NCBI GenBank assembly: GCA_031288055.1
Contig: JAITSD010000039.1
Coordinates: 1 to 16,763 of the forward strand
Reading direction: 5' to 3'
From: Candidatus Opitulatrix roisinitermitis
Lineage (GTDB): Bacteria; Actinomycetota; Actinomycetes; Actinomycetales; Bifidobacteriaceae
DNA length: 16,763 nucleotides
Position 1 is the first letter of the stretch; each line of letters begins with the position of its first letter. The position numbers were made by a program, and so were the translations under genes. Below, one piece after another: positions 15,501 to 16,763 of this stretch. Below the pieces are notes generated by a model. That model saw nothing but the letters and a program-made list of their open reading frames with translations, was not told the DNA's origin and did no database searches.

Positions 15501-16763
15501 CACTGTTTCAGCTGATACGCCAGCTCCAACTTGGGCAGCCGCCGATAAAGTTATGGCTGATGCCACAATCACACTTAAAGACCCAATTATCTCAGGGTTA
15601 TTGCCTAACCCTCTATATGTAGGTCAAGGAGCTGAGGTAACTGGTTATGGGTATGCCTCTGCTTCCACGGTCAATTCTTATATTTGTCCAGCTAGTATTA
15701 ACCCGCAGCCTGGTTACCCAGCACCTTGTCAAGCTTTTGGATCCGTGTCCACAGTTGATGCTAAAAAGAGTTTTAGAATTGAAGAAGATTCGGTTAACCG
15801 AGTTTCCACTTATCCTGATATAGCTTATAAATTATATGTTGTATCAAGTAGCGGGGGCAGTGTGGCTGATGCTGACTTTAATTTTTCCTTGCCTCTAAAA
15901 CCAGCTGTCACAACTAGCACTAAAAACGGCACAATTAAGATTTTAGGTTCTAGCTTTATTCCTGGTTCCACCATTAGAGTAAAAGATGTGGCTGATGAAA
16001 CAGTGGATGGCGTTGAGGGTTATAATCAAATAACTAGCGAAGTAGACGCTAATGGTGTGTTGAATGTCACGTTGCCGCATGGCGTTAATGCTGGCAAAAT
16101 ATATATGTCATTTTTGCAAACTTATGGTCAGGGTTCTCAAACAGACGTTTATACACCTTTAACCTTTGCTGATTTATCGGTTGGTTTAGTGACTTATAAT
16201 CCTAAAAACTCTTATGTTGAGATTAATGACAGCGTGGTAAATCAATCAAATGATGTTTATAGCGGCGGTCAATTTACTGTGACTGCCCCAGCTGATAGTT
16301 CATCAAGCACCCAAACCACTTTCCCTAGTGATGAATTTGTTGATATAACAGCTAAAATTGCTGGCACTCAAGATTCTTGTATAACTCCAGAGCAGCAAAG
16401 AGTCGAATTGGATTCCAACGGCGGTTTTGTAACAAATCCTAATTTCACTTGGTCTTTGCCAAATAATTTAGTTAAGGCTCAATGTGAAGTTACTATCACT
16501 GGTGATTATACAGGAACTAGTTCGCAAGCTTCTATATCTGATAACAAAATAGTTATCACTAAACAAATTTATAAAGGGCAAATGAATATTGATCAAGCTT
16601 ACACTAACCCATATGGCAGAGTTGATATAACTTCCGATGACGGGGCATACCCAGCTAATACCACTTATTTAATAACTGAAAATGGTCAATTTGATGGTAA
16701 TTGTTCAGCGGTTAATAGTTCATATTTTGCCACAACTGATGCTAATGGTAAATTATCTAGCAC
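9592..16763 (+). CDS. Giant secreted surface protein: signal peptide, beta-propeller, Flg_new/InlB-type repeat, IPT/TIG and many Ig-like repeats (3' end outside the window)
   Basis: The frame is open for 2390 codons from ATG 9592 to the right edge with no stop. Residues 1-36 are a signal peptide (GKKF n-region, hydrophobic core, AQA-SN cleavage). About residues 70-470 hold YVTN-type beta-propeller blades (KIFVANYDEGYVSVID 76 on, AVYVANQGSKSITQIYN 134 on, IIYVADTDSDRIGVIKY 392 on, KVYFANFVEGNVRAVW 453 on). About 488-604 look like a Flg_new/InlB B-repeat (TLVSGNTLASALPTPP...FLGWFDG...FPTWEFVP), and 692-790 an IPT/TIG domain (NSGPVSGGFNLTLTGDNF). The rest is more than a dozen divergent 80-110-residue Ig-like units of the type V-x-GSGYIPGAKVSFYV...LALGTYYILARD. 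Pairs of Cys inside units may form disulfides. The role is probably adhesion or cell-surface structure in a cell-to-cell lifestyle. An anchor would lie past the edge. The coding sequence is visibly richer in GC than the left half of the window, and no Shine-Dalgarno is seen. Upstream in frame there is only TAG (9553) and no other start. Confidence 0.9.
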   Translation, partial: MCSLGKKFITTVASLAMVLTISLVAVVTASPPEAQASNVSNYYTEAYQVGASGTTGSCDVEQSVACEPIDMVEIDGKIFVANYDEGYVSVIDSAAYSSAIPEPVGDPSGIIPPLARIEVGANPISLTVDYESHAVYVANQGSKSITQIYNTDKTNPTRGTDIVLTIAPSQIVIPYLTEREGAECSPYEEFCYRQYDFLYAISNTESKVALVNITTSKGEKVVIDTVKNPVKIVATRHAWLYIIGTGSDYMMSVYGMKESAGDYRLFTEKSILPTGCQPFDVNYMGYSDEGLVVSCQGTNSLVTFDGNLYYDTKENTHMQANIPLGGKPQNILSVMGKDVGIQKVLVSLPEQGRIFSFLYNKAFIAGNVAPKDVTLPNDFHPRSLVLGKDPDIIYVADTDSDRIGVIKYSSDGYYGYRGTICDLPTGNYNADENTSSCPSGAGPMTGLGSSNGKVYFANFVEGNVRAVWQAVNIDYRPAYGYGDGSFHRVTLVSGNTLASALPTPPSDGPPGAIFLGWFDGNYGNRISEAELNSSVTSDKVSKGTTSDTFLPTGYWLNDDITLNYNTGTSKSDGEINYNNILQLRMPYTLFPTWEFVPSKGAIVLSGDFFTSNGMAIKIGTHNCNIITGDGTNESTIIYSKRSLAICTLPQNMTATDIMADGLDITVSTKDYLGNNQEFVIPGNSDHYYFIDPPSFNSVSVNSGPVSGGFNLTLTGDNFKPVKADRSVADSEQFICLKIADEDALPANCLKYSDITDNNTVTFPISAHTAGQVAFYVTTPYGKSGTQVFEFKNSQLAVEPDYGHPGSQITAYPEGFMPGETVNFSYGNDAIAESCEANAYGSCEVSIYLPNAIATGSVIATGSVSAAVASAAFTAYTPTISLPSPATAAPSSKLKPSFSGFNPSSKVTFTLEDPVTQAVKYTFLTEANVRSTGQDFVDFELNGLPGVSASLPAGAYKLCAQDNSIYGGITKACTDFTFLEPGFTSVSPKDVHYGNDAAVDVVVGGFLPNEDVQVCRSTFDCVTGTADTEGVASITFKNVSMGTNSSQFTLIAKGLTSLITVTDTVNPVTVRVPTALTLARIDGAAGVKTTVTGSGYIPGAKVSFYVKDSNGVETFLNTQVTATAAGAIPDNTEIRIPSTLALGTYYILARDDVPAANGSNQSPDAAFKVNAATIAPKVSADYKAHRGQDITMTVTGFQTGETVAVYDNPQFTGSPVGTITDVDSAGIKEGVITLPISFAADDKLYAVGADSGATAQTDGFEILNPIPDADEPINPDSGPVDTNFTIIAEDFVPGSQVYVTFPNSDDPDMIRGTGKAHARYGTVTIQNIKAVATNDGTKILQVKIFDDKPGSNIQNFVIMHFNLSNPTLTVDKIYGFAGKQFSFSGTDWPPNNSNIAVYTSYSATPDPVKIISSDALGNVAGFVDIPTSIPEGIYTLRLVDRNNVIINKEARMLIYNPVASATNPSVTDRISTEVTSGGVLRIQGDKYRPGQHLCLVIDDATQCISDKVAAQSDVTVGGGDFGGKFVYDYTLPLTLTPGTHKVGIFDGSTYDAAAHILDTNFTIVGAEITFNPDKVYKNTQVSNLNLAGFVSDTAVNISSDPVNCISPLTYVAVTAGARSDVTVQYNMSSPGDTCKIIAEGVDTGVKTESIITFVTPTIDNFYADNTGTTAITQVGKATTFYTKSDNLIPNSTLYLKAGDGQPVKMDIADVTSDYLATTIPNEHQGNAAAIKICSDAQCDTVLSEKNISALTPTITPDNYSVFYSHKNLAYGATPVTLSFTNYPPNTQITSVYPGSDSSSDFAWRICQGIAPTANKLGTVDIDANGTASVTICPNVSATDNLVSAGDNQITFNHNLVSVRNLSVKVYKPTISISPNRIIQGTDDIQVKGQDFPPNVSPNNYTLTAYIAGETCGTGTGACVDPSYLYDSQGAVSGATIITPDANGAFSYTFQYPIVAGRDNPGPNNYRVFVEDTVSADTPAPTWAAADKVMADATITLKDPIISGLLPNPLYVGQGAEVTGYGYASASTVNSYICPASINPQPGYPAPCQAFGSVSTVDAKKSFRIEEDSVNRVSTYPDIAYKLYVVSSSGGSVADADFNFSLPLKPAVTTSTKNGTIKILGSSFIPGSTIRVKDVADETVDGVEGYNQITSEVDANGVLNVTLPHGVNAGKIYMSFLQTYGQGSQTDVYTPLTFADLSVGLVTYNPKNSYVEINDSVVNQSNDVYSGGQFTVTAPADSSSSTQTTFPSDEFVDITAKIAGTQDSCITPEQQRVELDSNGGFVTNPNFTWSLPNNLVKAQCEVTITGDYTGTSSQASISDNKIVITKQIYKGQMNIDQAYTNPYGRVDITSDDGAYPANTTYLITENGQFDGNCSAVNSSYFATTDANGKLSS
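12145..12180 (+). repeat. In-frame 18-bp tandem duplication within the giant gene
   Basis: ATAGCCACAGGTTCGGTT occurs twice in a row (12145-12162 and 12163-12180), coding IATGSV-IATGSV just before an Ala/Ser-rich linker. The two copies are identical, so the duplication is recent. Confidence 0.95.

Noticed and set aside
15173..15622. Plus-strand frame of 149 codons
   Set aside because: It overlaps the giant gene in another frame, and the translation is low-complexity Leu/Gln-rich.

Overview
This is an AT-rich window with a standard genetic code and no translation, ribosomal or tRNA genes. A CRISPR array with unusually short spacers, tiny hypothetical genes and a giant secreted repeat protein together suggest a Candidate Phyla Radiation (Patescibacteria) bacterium, or a contig of one carrying phage or plasmid remnants. 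The assignment is inference: no taxonomic marker is present.

Region 1 (1-1605) is the end of a CRISPR-Cas locus. It holds the C-terminal end of a protein that resembles Cas1, an AT-rich leader, and 21 repeats of 25 nt with 20 spacers of only 18-20 nt. Two tandem structured RNAs follow whose fold matches what is known of the scoutRNA of type V-C/V-D (Cas12c/Cas12d) systems: a closing stem, an inner hairpin, and a free GCCTT complementary to the AAGGC end of the repeat. The two copies differ by changes that keep the pairing. A perfect 17-bp inverted repeat brackets the array and the first RNA. The effector gene would lie beyond the left edge.

Region 2 (1609-2880, minus strand) is a phage-derived MuF head-morphogenesis domain fused to a type-50 polymorphic-toxin-like domain. 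The gene has lost its 5' part and is followed by an overlapping small acidic ORF, a candidate immunity gene. Region 3 (2971-4999) holds an AAA_14/DUF4143 ATPase with a probably leaderless transcript, and convergently a membrane-anchored or secreted protein with a phage-tail-fibre GGTGA motif.

Region 4 (5000-6213) looks like a decayed element: helically phased A-tract repeats, three GTGAACAT-type direct repeats, G/C-rich hairpins and a gene broken into several frames. Region 5 (6104-8673) is a palindromic operator-like site and a single-chain restriction-modification enzyme (PD-(D/E)XK nuclease, N6-adenine methylase and target-recognition domain). Region 6 (about 8730-9494) is a non-coding array of nine hairpins, all with a TTTA loop and conserved flanks but with different, mutually compensated stems; I do not recognise the family. 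Region 7 (9592 to the right edge) is one uninterrupted reading frame of at least 2390 codons for a secreted beta-propeller/Ig-like surface protein, visibly richer in GC than the rest.

Taken together the left 9 kb is an accessory or defence-type island (CRISPR-Cas, R-M, MuF toxin, phage and plasmid remnants) next to a cell-surface gene. The strongest candidates for something undescribed are the paired scoutRNA-like genes with their long inverted repeat, and the TTTA-loop hairpin array.
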